Below are positions 53,894 through 62,364 of a DNA stretch of 64,000 nt, piece by piece. The position numbers and the translations under genes were made by a program. Where the stretch lies: contig CAWGKE010000001.1 of the NCBI GenBank assembly GCA_963823075.1, positions 1,612,001 to 1,676,000 on the forward strand, given 5' to 3'. The notes below the pieces were generated by a model. The model saw only the letters and a program-made list of their open reading frames with translations, had not been told where the DNA came from and ran no database searches. How positions within the stretch are numbered: the stretch's first letter is position 1; every line of letters starts with the position of its first letter. The DNA comes from UBA4732 sp963823075 (GTDB taxonomy: Bacteria > Planctomycetota > Planctomycetia > Gemmatales > Gemmataceae).

Positions 53894-55061
53894 TTAAGCG
53901 CTTGGCCGCGGAAGCGGTCGGCGTGCTGCTGGAGACGACGGCGGCGGCCATCCCGTTGCTGCGACGCTTCCGCCGCGTGTCGGTGGAGGACTGCACGGTG
54001 GTGGCCTTGCCGGCCTGCCTGGCGGAGGCCTACCCCGGCTGCGGCGGCAACGACGCGGAGGGCCGCGACCAAGCGGCCCTGAAGATGTACGTGCGCATGG
54101 ACCTTACGGACGGGGCCGTGACCGACCTGGCCTTCCAGCCGGGCAAGCAGCCGGACGTGGCGGCGGGTCAAGAGGCGGCGCCGTTGCCGGCCGGCTCGCT
54201 GCGGCTGAAGGATTTGGGCTTCTTCGACCTGGACATGGCGGCCCGGGACAGCCGGGCCGGGGTGCATTGGGTCAGCCGGCTGCCCAGCGGCGTGACGCTG
54301 CGGGAAGGCGACCGGCCGGCCGAGTCGATCGCGGCGTTCCTGCAACGGCAGGTCGAGGACGCGGTGGACGTGGGGGTGCGCGTGGGCCAGGAGAGGCCGT
54401 TGACGTGCCGGCTGATGGCGGTGCGTTGCCCCGAGGCGGTGCGGCAAAAGCGGCTGCGGAAGCTGGGCCAACGGGCCCGCAAGAAGGGGCGGCCGGTGAG
54501 CACCCGCCAGCGCGAGTTGTGCGGCTGGACGGTGCTGATCACCGACCTGGCGGCAGGAGAACTGACGTTCGACGAGGCCTGGGTGCTGTACCGGGCGCGT
54601 TGGCAGATCGAGTTGTTGTTCAAGCTGTGGAAGGGCCGGGGCGGGCTGGCGCGGTCGCGAGGGCGGCGGGGCGACCGGGTGCTGTGCGAGGTGCTGGCCA
54701 AGCTGGTGGCGATGCTGGTACAACACTGGTTGCTGCTGACGGCGGGCCCGTGGCTGGACGGGCGGGCGGCGACGCGCAAGGTGCGTCGGCTGCGTCGGCT
54801 GCTCACGGAGTTGGTCGAGGCCTTGGGCGAACGCGCGGCGTTGGAGGCCGTGCTGCGCAGGATCGGGGAGGAATTGCATCGCCTTCGTCCTCGCAACCGG
54901 CGTAAGAAAAAGCCGGGGACCATCGAGCTACTGAACGAACCGGGGCGAGCGAGGTTAGGCGTAAGTTGATGCCTATGGGGCGTCAGCCCCCTGATTCTTC
55001 CCCTTGTCCGCGACGGCAGGAAGAATCAGGGGGCCGGCGCCCCCCGCTCGCCAATACGCGG

Positions 55062-55670
55062 TCAGTTGTCGCGGAACTCCGTATGGCAGGATTCGCAAGT
55101 GCTGTTGAGCGCCTTGGCCCCGCTCTGCACCGTCATGGGGTCGCCGCCCTTGATCGCCTCGCCCAGGCCCTTCGACTGCTTCTTCATGTCGTCGGAGAGC
55201 CGCATCCAGTCCTTGATCGGCTTGCCCGCCTCGTCCGTCTTGGGGGCGTAGCTCGGCACGACGTAGGAAACGGCCAGCATCACCTGGGCCATCTTCTGCA
55301 GGTCGGCCTTCTGGACGGCCATCTGGGCCGGTGTTACGCCCTTTTTGCTGAGGAGCAGCAGCTCCAGCTCAACGCTGTCGAACGGGAAGGCGCCGGGCTG
55401 GCCGACGCCGACGCCGCCCTTGTCGCGCGGCCTGAACTGGCCCATCACAAACTTGATGGCGTGCTTTTGGGCGACATCCAGGGCCTGCTTCTTGACGTCG
55501 TCCTCCTTGCCGCCGAGACTATCGACCAGTTTCAGCACGTCCACCTGGGCCGCCGCCATCTTCATCCGATTTTCTTTCTCTTCCTTGTCGTCATCGTCCC
55601 GACCGCGGGCCGGCGCCAGGAAGGGGCCGGCCAGGGCCGTCACGACCGCCGCGGCGAAAAGCGTGCGCAA
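55062..55670 (-). CDS. Secreted cytochrome-c'-like protein (copy 1)
   Basis: A 202-residue protein with signal peptide (MRTLFAAAVVTALAGPFLAP) and a single C-terminal haem motif TCESCHTEFRDN. The rest is predicted mainly helical, consistent with a four-helix cytochrome c'. It shares GVGVGQPGAFPFDSVELELL with the next gene, so the pair arose by duplication. It is extracytoplasmic and may carry electrons or bind gas ligands; the role is unknown. ATG 55670 begins the signal peptide. Confidence 0.82.
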   Translation of the reverse strand: MRTLFAAAVVTALAGPFLAPARGRDDDDKEEKENRMKMAAAQVDVLKLVDSLGGKEDDVKKQALDVAQKHAIKFVMGQFRPRDKGGVGVGQPGAFPFDSVELELLLLSKKGVTPAQMAVQKADLQKMAQVMLAVSYVVPSYAPKTDEAGKPIKDWMRLSDDMKKQSKGLGEAIKGGDPMTVQSGAKALNSTCESCHTEFRDN

Positions 55671-55748
55671 ATGGGAACATGGGGGACTCCGTAGGTGGAA
55701 AGGAGAGGAAGAGGAAAGGGGGCTGGAAGGCCAAAGGCGCGTCCCTTA

Positions 55749-55806
55749 CCAGCCCGCAGCGCCAGCGAGGGGTGCGATCGAAACCCTTGCTGGCGCTGTG
55801 GGCTGG
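55749..55806. repeat. Palindrome between the cytochrome paralogs, CCAGCCCGCAGCGCCAGCGA family
   Basis: The 23-base arms 55749-55771 and 55784-55806 pair with two mismatches around a 12-base loop. From general knowledge, very similar palindromes are frequent in planctomycete genomes. Confidence 0.82.
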
Positions 55807-55822
55807 CAGGGATGGCCCGCTG

Positions 55823-56437
55823 TCAGTTGTCGCGGAACTTGGTATGGCACTCGTTGCAGCTGTGGTTGAGGTTGTTGACGGCCTTCTTGAAGGCCGCGGG
55901 GTCGTCGCCCTTGACCGCGGCGATCAGATCGTCCGACCCCTTCGCCATGTCGTCGGCCAGGCCGCTCCAAACCTTCTCGTCGGCGGCGTTCTTGGTGAAG
56001 CCCCCCTTCTTGCCAAAGGGCGGCGTCACGGCCGCGATGCCGCGGATCACTTCCGCCATGCGCTGGAAGTCGGCCGCGTGGTCGGCGATGTCCTTGGCGG
56101 GCGGCGGCTTCTTGCCCAGCTGCAGCAGCTCCAGCTCGATGGCGTCGTTCGGAAAGGCGCCGGGCGTGGGGCCGACGCCGAGGCCGCCCCGGTCGCGCGG
56201 CTTCATCTGCCACATGATCGGCATCAGCTCGTCGTACTTCTTGACCACGGCGTCGGCCTGCTTCTTGAGGTCGTCGGGCTTGCCCGCCAGGTCGGCCAGC
56301 TTCAGCACGTCCGGAGCGGCCTTCTTGGCGGCTTCCATCTTCGCCTTCTCATCGTCGTCGTCCCGCGCCCGGGCGACGGTCAGAAAGCAGACGCCCGCCG
56401 CCAGGACGGCGGGCAACAGCCAGGTGAGTCTTCTCAT
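55823..56437 (-). CDS. Secreted cytochrome-c'-like protein (copy 2)
   Basis: A 204-residue paralog of the 55062 gene. The signal peptide is MRRLTWLLPAVLAAGVCFLT. The haem motif is SCNECHTKFRDN at the C-terminus. GLGVGPTPGAFPNDAIELEL aligns with copy 1. ATG 56437 has GGAGA about 8 bases upstream and is preferred to an upstream in-frame start without a signal peptide. Copy 1 follows downstream after the palindrome, so the pair may be cotranscribed. Confidence 0.85.
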   Translation of the reverse strand: MRRLTWLLPAVLAAGVCFLTVARARDDDDEKAKMEAAKKAAPDVLKLADLAGKPDDLKKQADAVVKKYDELMPIMWQMKPRDRGGLGVGPTPGAFPNDAIELELLQLGKKPPPAKDIADHAADFQRMAEVIRGIAAVTPPFGKKGGFTKNAADEKVWSGLADDMAKGSDDLIAAVKGDDPAAFKKAVNNLNHSCNECHTKFRDN

Positions 56438-56621
56438 GTGCGTCTCCTCGGTGAATGGGCGCAAGCACAGGGGAGGGAATCATGCCGCGCCGCTCGCCGT
56501 TCCCCTGTCCGGCCAGCCTCATCATAAATCGACCGGCGACGGTTTCAAGCGTCCGACCCGATTTGCCGGGACTCGTCCACCCCCCGCAGCCCGCCCCGCG
56601 CCGATTTTTTGTTTTTTCTGC

Positions 56622-56649
56622 TTGACTTTCCCAAAGCCGTGATTACAAT
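56622..56649 (+). promoter_or_regulatory. Promoter of the candidate small RNA
   Basis: TTGACT (56622-56627) and TACAAT (56644-56649) with a 16-base spacer, followed after about 35 bases by a terminator stem. No coding frame starts in between. Confidence 0.72.
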
Positions 56650-56655
56650 CACACC

Positions 56656-56728
56656 CATCTATCCCGGCCTCTTCTCTGTTCCGGCCCCGCTGTCCGACCT
56701 GCTTGCAGGACGTTCAGCGGGGTTTTTT
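56656..56728 (+). ncRNA. Candidate small RNA (about 73 nt)
   Basis: A transcript is predicted from the promoter at 56622-56649 to the terminator ending at 56728. It has an unpaired pyrimidine-rich 5' half and a 3' stem-loop. It is flanked by minus-strand genes, so it is not a leader of any plus-strand gene seen here. No known family was recognised; expression is untested. Confidence 0.55.
56685..56728 (+). terminator. Rho-independent terminator
   Basis: CCCCGCTG (56685-56692) pairs with CAGCGGGG (56715-56722), enclosing a small inner stem (CCTGCTTGCAGG), followed by six T residues (56723-56728). Confidence 0.87.
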
Positions 56729-56739
56729 CGCGCGCTGGA

Positions 56740-56817
56740 GGGTGCCATGCTCTCGCGGCCGTTCCAAGTCGTTGATGAGCTACGACATCCGTGAACGGCC
56801 GCGAAAGCATGGCACCC
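56740..56817. repeat. Palindrome, GCCATGCTCTCGCGGCC family
   Basis: The 25-base arms 56740-56764 and 56793-56817 pair with one mismatch. The motif is shared with the four-arm cluster at 22968-23149, 34 kb away. Confidence 0.85.
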
Positions 56818-56848
56818 CGGGGACGCTCACTCCCTCCCCAAACATCTT

Positions 56849-57916
56849 CTAACTTGTCCGCTTCCGCTGCCACTGGCTCAGCGCCGTGTTGGCCATCACG
56901 ATGGCGCCCATCAGGATCAATTTCACGTCCAGGATGGCGCCGCAGCGAGTCACGCCGTCGTTCAGCACGCCCAGCAGCAGCACGCCCAGCACGACGCCGA
57001 TCACCGAACCCCGCCCGCCGCGCAGGCTCGCCCCGCCGATCACCGCCGCCGCGATCACGTCCAGCTCCAGGCCGATTTGACCGCCCGGCGCGCCGCCGCC
57101 GCTCTCTTGTGCGAACGCCAGCACCCCGGCCCATCCCGCCAAAAGCCCCGCCAGCACGTAGATCACCACCTTGATCCGCCGCACCGGCAGGCCGCACAGT
57201 CGGGCCGTCGCCTCGTTCGAGCCGACCGCGTAACAGTGCCGGCCGAAGACCGTGAAGCGCAGCACCACGGCCGCGATCAGCGCCAAAAGCAGGGCGCTCC
57301 AGACGCCGGGGTCGAAAAAGAAGGTTGGGTTCGCGTAAGTCTGCAAGGCGTTGACCCAGGCCGGCGGCCGGCCGACGGTGATGTTCTTGCGGTCGGACAG
57401 CCAGTAGGCCAGGCCGCGGGCGATGCTCAACATGCCCAGCGTGGCGACGAACGGCGTCAGCCGCAAGAAGGAGACGGCCAGGCCGTTGACCAGCCCGCAC
57501 AGGCCGCCGGCCAGCACCGCGGCCGTCACCGCCGCGATCGCCGCCGTCTCCGCCGAGCCGGTGCGGTCCTGCACCGTGGTGTAGACGACGACGGCCGTCA
57601 CCGCTGACAGCGCCGCCACGGAGCCGACCGACAGGTCGATGCCGCCGCTGACGATGACGAGCAACATGCCCAGGACGACCACCAGCTGGATGGCGTTCTG
57701 GTGCAGGATCAGCCGAACCACGTCCCATTTCAGGTAGCTCTGCAAGCCGCGCTGCCCGTCCTTCTGGTATACAAGGATAATGAAGAGGGCGATAACCGCC
57801 AACAGTCCGAGAAGCGTCCGGACCTCGGCGGGGAGGCGGAACGTCCGGGGCCGAGTCCCCGCGACCGCCTCGTTGCCCGGTTTCAACGCCTGCACTGCTT
57901 GGGGTTGTTCGCTCAT
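56849..57916 (-). CDS. Ribose/xylose-type ABC transporter permease
   Basis: A 355-residue inner-membrane permease of the BPD_transp_2 (RbsC) family with about 9-10 hydrophobic segments. Characteristic blocks are GMLLVIVSGGIDLSVGSVAA, TLGMLSIARGLAYWLSDR and LDVIAAAVIGGASLRGGRGS. ATG 57916 lies 6 bases after the ATPase gene stop. It is third in the binding protein, ATPase, permease operon. The substrate is a sugar or related polar compound by family; the exact ligand is unknown. Confidence 0.92.
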   Translation of the reverse strand: MSEQPQAVQALKPGNEAVAGTRPRTFRLPAEVRTLLGLLAVIALFIILVYQKDGQRGLQSYLKWDVVRLILHQNAIQLVVVLGMLLVIVSGGIDLSVGSVAALSAVTAVVVYTTVQDRTGSAETAAIAAVTAAVLAGGLCGLVNGLAVSFLRLTPFVATLGMLSIARGLAYWLSDRKNITVGRPPAWVNALQTYANPTFFFDPGVWSALLLALIAAVVLRFTVFGRHCYAVGSNEATARLCGLPVRRIKVVIYVLAGLLAGWAGVLAFAQESGGGAPGGQIGLELDVIAAAVIGGASLRGGRGSVIGVVLGVLLLGVLNDGVTRCGAILDVKLILMGAIVMANTALSQWQRKRTS

Positions 57917-57922
57917 TGTCGC

Positions 57923-59428
57923 TCACACTCCCGTCGCCACGGCCATGATCTGTTCCGGCGTCCACTCCCCGACCGGCCGGACTGCGCTCAACCGGCCGCG
58001 CGTCATCACCGCCAGCCGGTCGCACACGCCCAGCAGCTCCGGCAGATAGCTGCTCACGAACAGCACCGCCTTGCCCTGCGCCGCCAGGCCGCCGATCAGC
58101 CGGTAAATCTCCGCCTTGCTGCCCACGTCCACGCCGCGCGTCGGCTCGTCCAGGAGCAGCACGTCGGCCTCCTGGTGCAGCAATCGGCCCAGCGCCACCT
58201 TCTGCTGGTTGCCGCCGCTCAGGTCGCCGACCGCCTGGCCCGGCCCGGAGCAGCGCACGCGCAGCCGTCCCAGCCATTCCCGCGCCGCCCGCCGCCGCCG
58301 CCCGGCGTTCAGCCAGCCCATCCAGCTGTACGGACCCAGCCGCGTGTACGTCAGGTTGTCCTCGATGCTCTGGTCCAGCGTCAGCCCTTCCTCCTTGCGG
58401 TCCTCGCTCAGCATCCCCAGCCCCTCGGCGATGCGTCGTCCCGGTGTGGACGAGCCGCCGGCGATCTCGCCGCCCGACGCCGTGCGGACCACGACCCGGC
58501 CGCTCCGCACCGGGTCCAGGCCGAAGACCGCCCGCAGCAGCTCGGTGCGCCCTGCGCCGACGACGCCGGCCACGCCCAGGATCTCGCCGCGCCGCAGCGT
58601 CAGGCCGACGCCGTGCGGCAATTCCTCTCCACTAAGGTCCGTCAACTCCAGGACCGGCGCGCCGATGTCGTGCGGCGTGTGCGGATACTGTTCGTCGAGG
58701 GCGCGGCCGACCATCATCTCGACGATGCGATCGACGGAGAAATCGGCGGTGCGACCGCCGCCGACGCTGCGGCCGTCGCGCAGCACCGTGAAGCGGTCGG
58801 CGATCTGCTGCACCTCTTCGAGGAAGTGGGAGATGTAGACGACGGTGACGCCGCGGTCGCGCAGCCGGCGGACCAGGGTGAACAGCCGGCGGGCGTCCTG
58901 CTGCGTCAGCGAGCTGGTCGGCTCGTCCAGCACCAGGAGGCGCACGTCGAGCAGCAGGGCGCGGGCGATCTCGACCAGCTGCTGGGCCGCCGGGTTCAGG
59001 CCGGCCACCGACGCCTCCGGCCGGATCTCGGGATGTTCCAGAACGGCCAGCGCCTCCTCGACGCGGCGGCGGTCGGCGCCGCGCCGCAGGAAGCCCCAGC
59101 GCGTCGTCTCCAGGCCGAGGGCGACGTTGGCCTCGACGCTGAGGTCCGGCGCCAGCGTCAGCTCCTGGTAAATCATGGCGACGCCGCGGCGCCGGGCGTC
59201 CTGCGGCCCGGACGGCGCATAGGGCCGGCCGTCCAGCGTCATGCCGCCGGCGTCGGGATCGACCGCCCCGCTCAGCACCTTCATCAAGGTCGATTTGCCC
59301 GCACCGTTCTCGCCGACCAGCGCATGGACCTCACCGGCGCGCAGCTCCAGATCGACGCCGTCGAGCGCCCGCGTCGGGCCGTAGCTCTTGCGGATGCCGG
59401 TCATGGTCAGACGAACGGGCGCGTCCAC
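57923..59428 (-). CDS. Sugar ABC transporter ATP-binding protein (two nucleotide-binding domains)
   Basis: A 501-residue RbsA-type tandem ATPase. The first domain has Walker A GENGAGKSTLMKVLSG. Its signature segment is the divergent LNPAAQQLVEIARALLLDVR, and Walker B is LLVLDEPTSSL. The second domain has degenerate Walker A GVVGAGRTELLRAV but intact signature LSGGNQQKVALGRLL and LLDEPTRGVDVGSK. The GTG start at 59428 follows GAGGGG and precedes MTGIRKSYGPTRALDGVDLE. It lies 12 bases after the binding-protein stop. Confidence 0.94.
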   Translation of the reverse strand: MDAPVRLTMTGIRKSYGPTRALDGVDLELRAGEVHALVGENGAGKSTLMKVLSGAVDPDAGGMTLDGRPYAPSGPQDARRRGVAMIYQELTLAPDLSVEANVALGLETTRWGFLRRGADRRRVEEALAVLEHPEIRPEASVAGLNPAAQQLVEIARALLLDVRLLVLDEPTSSLTQQDARRLFTLVRRLRDRGVTVVYISHFLEEVQQIADRFTVLRDGRSVGGGRTADFSVDRIVEMMVGRALDEQYPHTPHDIGAPVLELTDLSGEELPHGVGLTLRRGEILGVAGVVGAGRTELLRAVFGLDPVRSGRVVVRTASGGEIAGGSSTPGRRIAEGLGMLSEDRKEEGLTLDQSIEDNLTYTRLGPYSWMGWLNAGRRRRAAREWLGRLRVRCSGPGQAVGDLSGGNQQKVALGRLLHQEADVLLLDEPTRGVDVGSKAEIYRLIGGLAAQGKAVLFVSSYLPELLGVCDRLAVMTRGRLSAVRPVGEWTPEQIMAVATGV

Positions 59429-59440
59429 GTCGGCCCCTCC

Positions 59441-60568
59441 TCAGCGCCTCTTCTTGTACTCGGGCGTGTCCTTGAGCAGCTGCTCGGCGGTGCGCTTCGC
59501 CTGCAACGCCGGGACGAATTTCTCGCGCGTCTCCTCCGTATCCAGGTTGCTCTGCGTGACGACGTACTCGCCGGTGCCCCGGTCCAGGTCCCTGCCGCCG
59601 TCGGACACGTCGTAGCCTTCCAGGCGCTGCACCAGCGTCCAGACGCTGAGATAACCCATCCGATAAGGATCTTGAATAATCAGACCGTCGATGTCGCCTT
59701 CACGGACGCCGGCCAGCAGCTGGTCGGACGAGTCGAAGCCGACGAACTTGAACTTCTTGTTGAGGCCCAGCGTTTTGAGACTGTTGAGCATTCCGGCCGC
59801 GGCCGACTCGTTGACGGCGAAGAGGCCGACGCCTTCGGTGTCCTTGACCTTGTCCTTGAGGCTCTGGAGCAGGGGGCCGGCCGTCTTCTCGGCGTCGCTG
59901 ATGGTGGCCCCGGCGTACTGGTTGTCCGACAGCCACTCGATGGCGGGGCTGTCGGACGAACGATCCCGGATCGCCTCGTCGATGGCGTCATGGAAGCCGC
60001 TCTCGCGCTGTTCGGTGCTTTCGGAGCCGGCCGCATAGCGGAACAGAATGATCTTCTGATTCCGGTATTTCGGGTCCGTTTTGGCGGCCTCGTTCATGAC
60101 CTCCAGCAGCCGTTTGGCGGCGAGCCGGCCGCCGTTGTAGTTGTTGGTGGCGATGTACTTGACGATCAGGTTGGGGTCCTCTTTCAGCGCCTTCTTGTCG
60201 AGGCCGGAGTCGATGATGACGACGCCGATGTTTTTGGCGACGACCTCCTTGACGGGGTTGACCATCTGCTGGCTGTCCTGCGGGGCGAGGACGAGGCCGT
60301 CGATCCCCATCGTGGATAGGATTTCGATGAGATTGATCTGCTCGGAGGAATCGCTCTCCTTGCGGGGGCCGTCCCAGAGGATTTCGACGGGAAGGCCCTG
60401 CCGGCCCAGGTCGGCGGCGGCGCGGACGGCGCCGCGGTGGATGGATTGCCAGAACTCGTGGGTCAGGCCCTTGGGGACGACGGCGATCCGGTACTTGTAA
60501 TTAGCGGCGGGTCCGCAGCCGACCGCCAGCACGGCGGCGGCCAGGGCCGCGACGAGACGCAGTTTCAT
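59441..60568 (-). CDS. Sugar-binding lipoprotein of the ABC transporter (RbsB-type)
   Basis: A 375-residue periplasmic binding protein with a lipobox LAVGC (Cys about 18), so it is membrane-anchored. The Peripla_BP_4 fold is visible in RIAVVPKGLTHEFWQSIHRG, GIDGLVLAPQDSQQMVNPVK and FVGFDSSDQLLAGVREGDID. ATG 60568 starts the operon. It delivers ligand to the permease encoded downstream. LspA (544-1185) would process its signal peptide. Confidence 0.92.
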   Translation of the reverse strand: MKLRLVAALAAAVLAVGCGPAANYKYRIAVVPKGLTHEFWQSIHRGAVRAAADLGRQGLPVEILWDGPRKESDSSEQINLIEILSTMGIDGLVLAPQDSQQMVNPVKEVVAKNIGVVIIDSGLDKKALKEDPNLIVKYIATNNYNGGRLAAKRLLEVMNEAAKTDPKYRNQKIILFRYAAGSESTEQRESGFHDAIDEAIRDRSSDSPAIEWLSDNQYAGATISDAEKTAGPLLQSLKDKVKDTEGVGLFAVNESAAAGMLNSLKTLGLNKKFKFVGFDSSDQLLAGVREGDIDGLIIQDPYRMGYLSVWTLVQRLEGYDVSDGGRDLDRGTGEYVVTQSNLDTEETREKFVPALQAKRTAEQLLKDTPEYKKRR

Positions 60569-60653
60569 GGAGAGGTCCCCTGGACGGCTGCTGGAATGAT
60601 GTAGTGCGGGCGGCCGGGACGGTCAAGGAGGCGGGCGCCTCCGCCTTCCGTGT

Positions 60654-60690
60654 GTCCTATAGGACCCATAGGTCCTATAGGTCCTATGGG
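60654..60690. repeat. CCTATAGG-unit repeat
   Basis: Four alternating CCTATAGG/CCCATAGG-type units separated by two bases. It is the same family as the 49529-49599 palindrome but shorter and imperfect. It lies between divergent genes. Confidence 0.78.
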
Positions 60691-60732
60691 ATCAGCAAAG
60701 GCCTCGCCCCTGCACCGAAACGGACCCCCTCC

Positions 60733-61919
60733 ATGCCTTCCGATTTCTGGACCGACGCCCGCGCCCGGATGATGCTCGACCCAACGGTCACGAACCTCAA
60801 CACGGGTTCCTTCGGCCCCTCGCCGCGCGTGGTGTTCGACCGCGTGACGGAGCTGCGCCGCCGGCTGGGCGAGGAGCCGATGGACTTCCTCCTGCGCGGC
60901 CTGCCGCCGCTCTTATGGTCGGCCCGCGAGGCGCTGGCCCGGTTCCTCGGCGGCGACCCGCGCCGGCTGGTCTTCACGGTCAACGTCACGGCCGCCGTCA
61001 ACCTCGTCGCCTCGTCGCTGCGGCTGGCGTCGCCCGGCGAAATCCTGCTGACCGACCACGAATACGGCGCCATGCACTGGACGTGGGAGCGCGCCGCCCA
61101 GCGCCAGGGGCTGACGCTGCGGACGTTCCCCCTGCCGATCCTGGCGCCGTCGCCGCAAGAAATCGTGGAAGCCGCCCGCGCCGCCATGACGGAGCGCACC
61201 CGGCTGTTTTTCTTCAGTCATGTGCTATCGCCGACGGGCCTGGTGCTGCCGGCGCGAGCTGTGCGCGGAGGCCCGGAAACGCGGCGTCGTGACGGTGGTG
61301 GACGGGGCGCACGCGCCGGCCTTCGTTCCGCTCAACCTGGAGGAGATCGGCGCGGACTTTTACGGCTCGAATTGTCACAAATGGCTGCTCGCGCCGACGG
61401 GTTCCGGCTTCCTGTACCTCGGCGCCGGCGCCTGGGAGCGGGTGCAGCCGTTGCAGGTGAGCTGGGGCTGGCGGCCGGAGCGCGACCGGCTGGACGAGCC
61501 GGACGAATTCGGCTCGACGCCGCGGCTGCGCCATCTGGAGTTCGAGGGGACGCGCGACGTGTGCCCGTGGCTGGCCGTGCCGACGGCGATTCAGTTCCAG
61601 CAAGAGATCGGCTTTGGGCGCATTCAGCGAGCGCATCGGCGAACTGACGCGCTACGTCCGGCGGCGGCTGACGGGGCTGTGCGGACTGACGCCGGCGACG
61701 CCGGAACATCCGGCGCTGCACGGGGCGATGACGGCGTTCCGCGTGCCGCCGGGGTGCGACCCGGCGACGCTGCGGCGGGCGGTGTGGGAGCAATGGCGGA
61801 TCGAGCTGCCGGTCATCGAGCGGCCGGAGGGACTGCTGATCCGCGTCAGCACGCATTTCTACAACACGGAAGAGGAGGTGGACCGGCTGGCGGAGGCGCT
61901 GCCGCACCTGCTGCGGTAG
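60733..61919 (+). CDS. Class V aminotransferase (isopenicillin N epimerase-like), two apparent frameshifts
   Basis: A PLP enzyme of about 395 residues. It starts at ATG 60733 with TNLNTGSFGPSPRVVFD. The PLP-binding Asp and His lie in TVVDGAHAPAFVPLNL. The Schiff-base lysine is in GSNCHKWLLAPTGSGFLYL. The C-terminus reads RPEGLLIRVSTHFYNTEEEV. Indels near 61250 and 61610 put the middle and end in other frames. Family members include cysteine desulfurase-like and isopenicillin N epimerase-like enzymes; the substrate is not predictable. Confidence 0.88.
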
Positions 61920-61932
61920 GCGGCGTCCGGAC

Positions 61933-61963
61933 GGACTTCGCTCCCGGCGCCGGCGCGAAGTCC
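61933..61963. terminator. Hairpin between convergent genes
   Basis: GGACTTCGC (61933-61941) pairs with GCGAAGTCC (61955-61963), with an inner CCGGCGCCGG. There is no T-run, but the position between two stop codons suggests a shared termination structure. Confidence 0.55.
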
Positions 61964-61971
61964 GCTCCCCG

Positions 61972-62268
61972 TCACTTGCCGGTCGCCGCCAGAATCTTTT
62001 CCATCTCCGCCGCCGTGAACGCGCGAGCCGTCTGGGTCTGGACGTTCCCCAGCGACCCCAGGCGCAGCATCACGGCGGTCGCCGTTTCGTCGTCGGGGGC
62101 TTCAAGAATCAGCACTCCGTCGAACGAACCGAGGGTCCAGTAAACGTCCGTGACCTTGCCCCCCAACTTCTTCGCCGCCGCCTTGAAGGCGGCCGCTCGC
62201 TTGCAGGTGTCCTGGATTTCCGCGACGCCTTGCGCGGTGAGCTTGATCGTCGTGATGAAAGTCGCCAT
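61972..62268 (-). CDS. GYD domain protein
   Basis: A 98-residue ferredoxin-fold protein of the GYD family: FITTIKLTAQGVAEIQDT, KKLGGKVTDVYWTLGSFDGV and ILEAPDDETATAVMLRLGSL. Function of the family is not established. ATG 62268 has a strong GGAGGG 8 bases upstream; an in-frame ATG further upstream lacks one. It is just downstream of the ABC exporter on the same strand and may be cotranscribed. Confidence 0.85.
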   Translation of the reverse strand: MATFITTIKLTAQGVAEIQDTCKRAAAFKAAAKKLGGKVTDVYWTLGSFDGVLILEAPDDETATAVMLRLGSLGNVQTQTARAFTAAEMEKILAATGK

Positions 62269-62364
62269 CGCCGTTTTCCCTCCAAATTGGGCGCCGGGCC
62301 GCGCGGGCATTCTACGAATTCCCGGACGACGCGGGCGGGCGATCATCGTGCGGCCGACACACGC

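Larger units (their letters stand above)
52713..54969 (+). pseudogene. IS4-family transposase, interrupted by the IS5-family element
   Basis: The 5' part (52713-52977) reads MIRTVTLCAAALQSLLFAKA to VPEAAECL. The 3' part (from 53897) reads KRLAAEAVGVLLETTAAAIP to the stop at 54969. Excision of 919 bases (IS plus one TTA) restores a single 445-residue frame. The IS4 signature Y-2x-R-3x-E-6x-K is intact in YRARWQIELLFKLWK, and acidic DDE residues lie upstream (VEDCTVV, YVRMDLTDGA). ATG 52713 has AAGGAG upstream. Currently inactive, so the outer element cannot move itself. Confidence 0.9.
52622..54977 (+). mobile_element. IS4-family insertion sequence (2,356 bp including a nested IS)
   Basis: Terminal inverted repeats CATAGGCATCAACTTA (52622-52637) and its complement near 54962-54977. 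The perfect 12-base target duplication is GGGCGTCAGCCC (52610-52621 and 54978-54989). Subtracting the nested IS and its 3-base duplication leaves 1,437 bp, the normal IS4-family size. Confidence 0.93.
52600..55052. repeat. Palindrome split by an IS4-family insertion
   Basis: The left arm begins at 52600 (GGCGAGCGGGGGGCGTCAGC), is interrupted at 52621 and resumes at 54978-54999. The right arm is 55019-55052. Joined without the IS, the arms pair over 34 bases with two mismatches and a 19-base loop. The element is thus an older intergenic palindrome that became an IS target. Confidence 0.87.

Noticed and set aside
57701..60319. 872-codon plus-strand frame over the sugar ABC operon
   Set aside because: It spans three well-recognised minus-strand genes and has no motif of its own.
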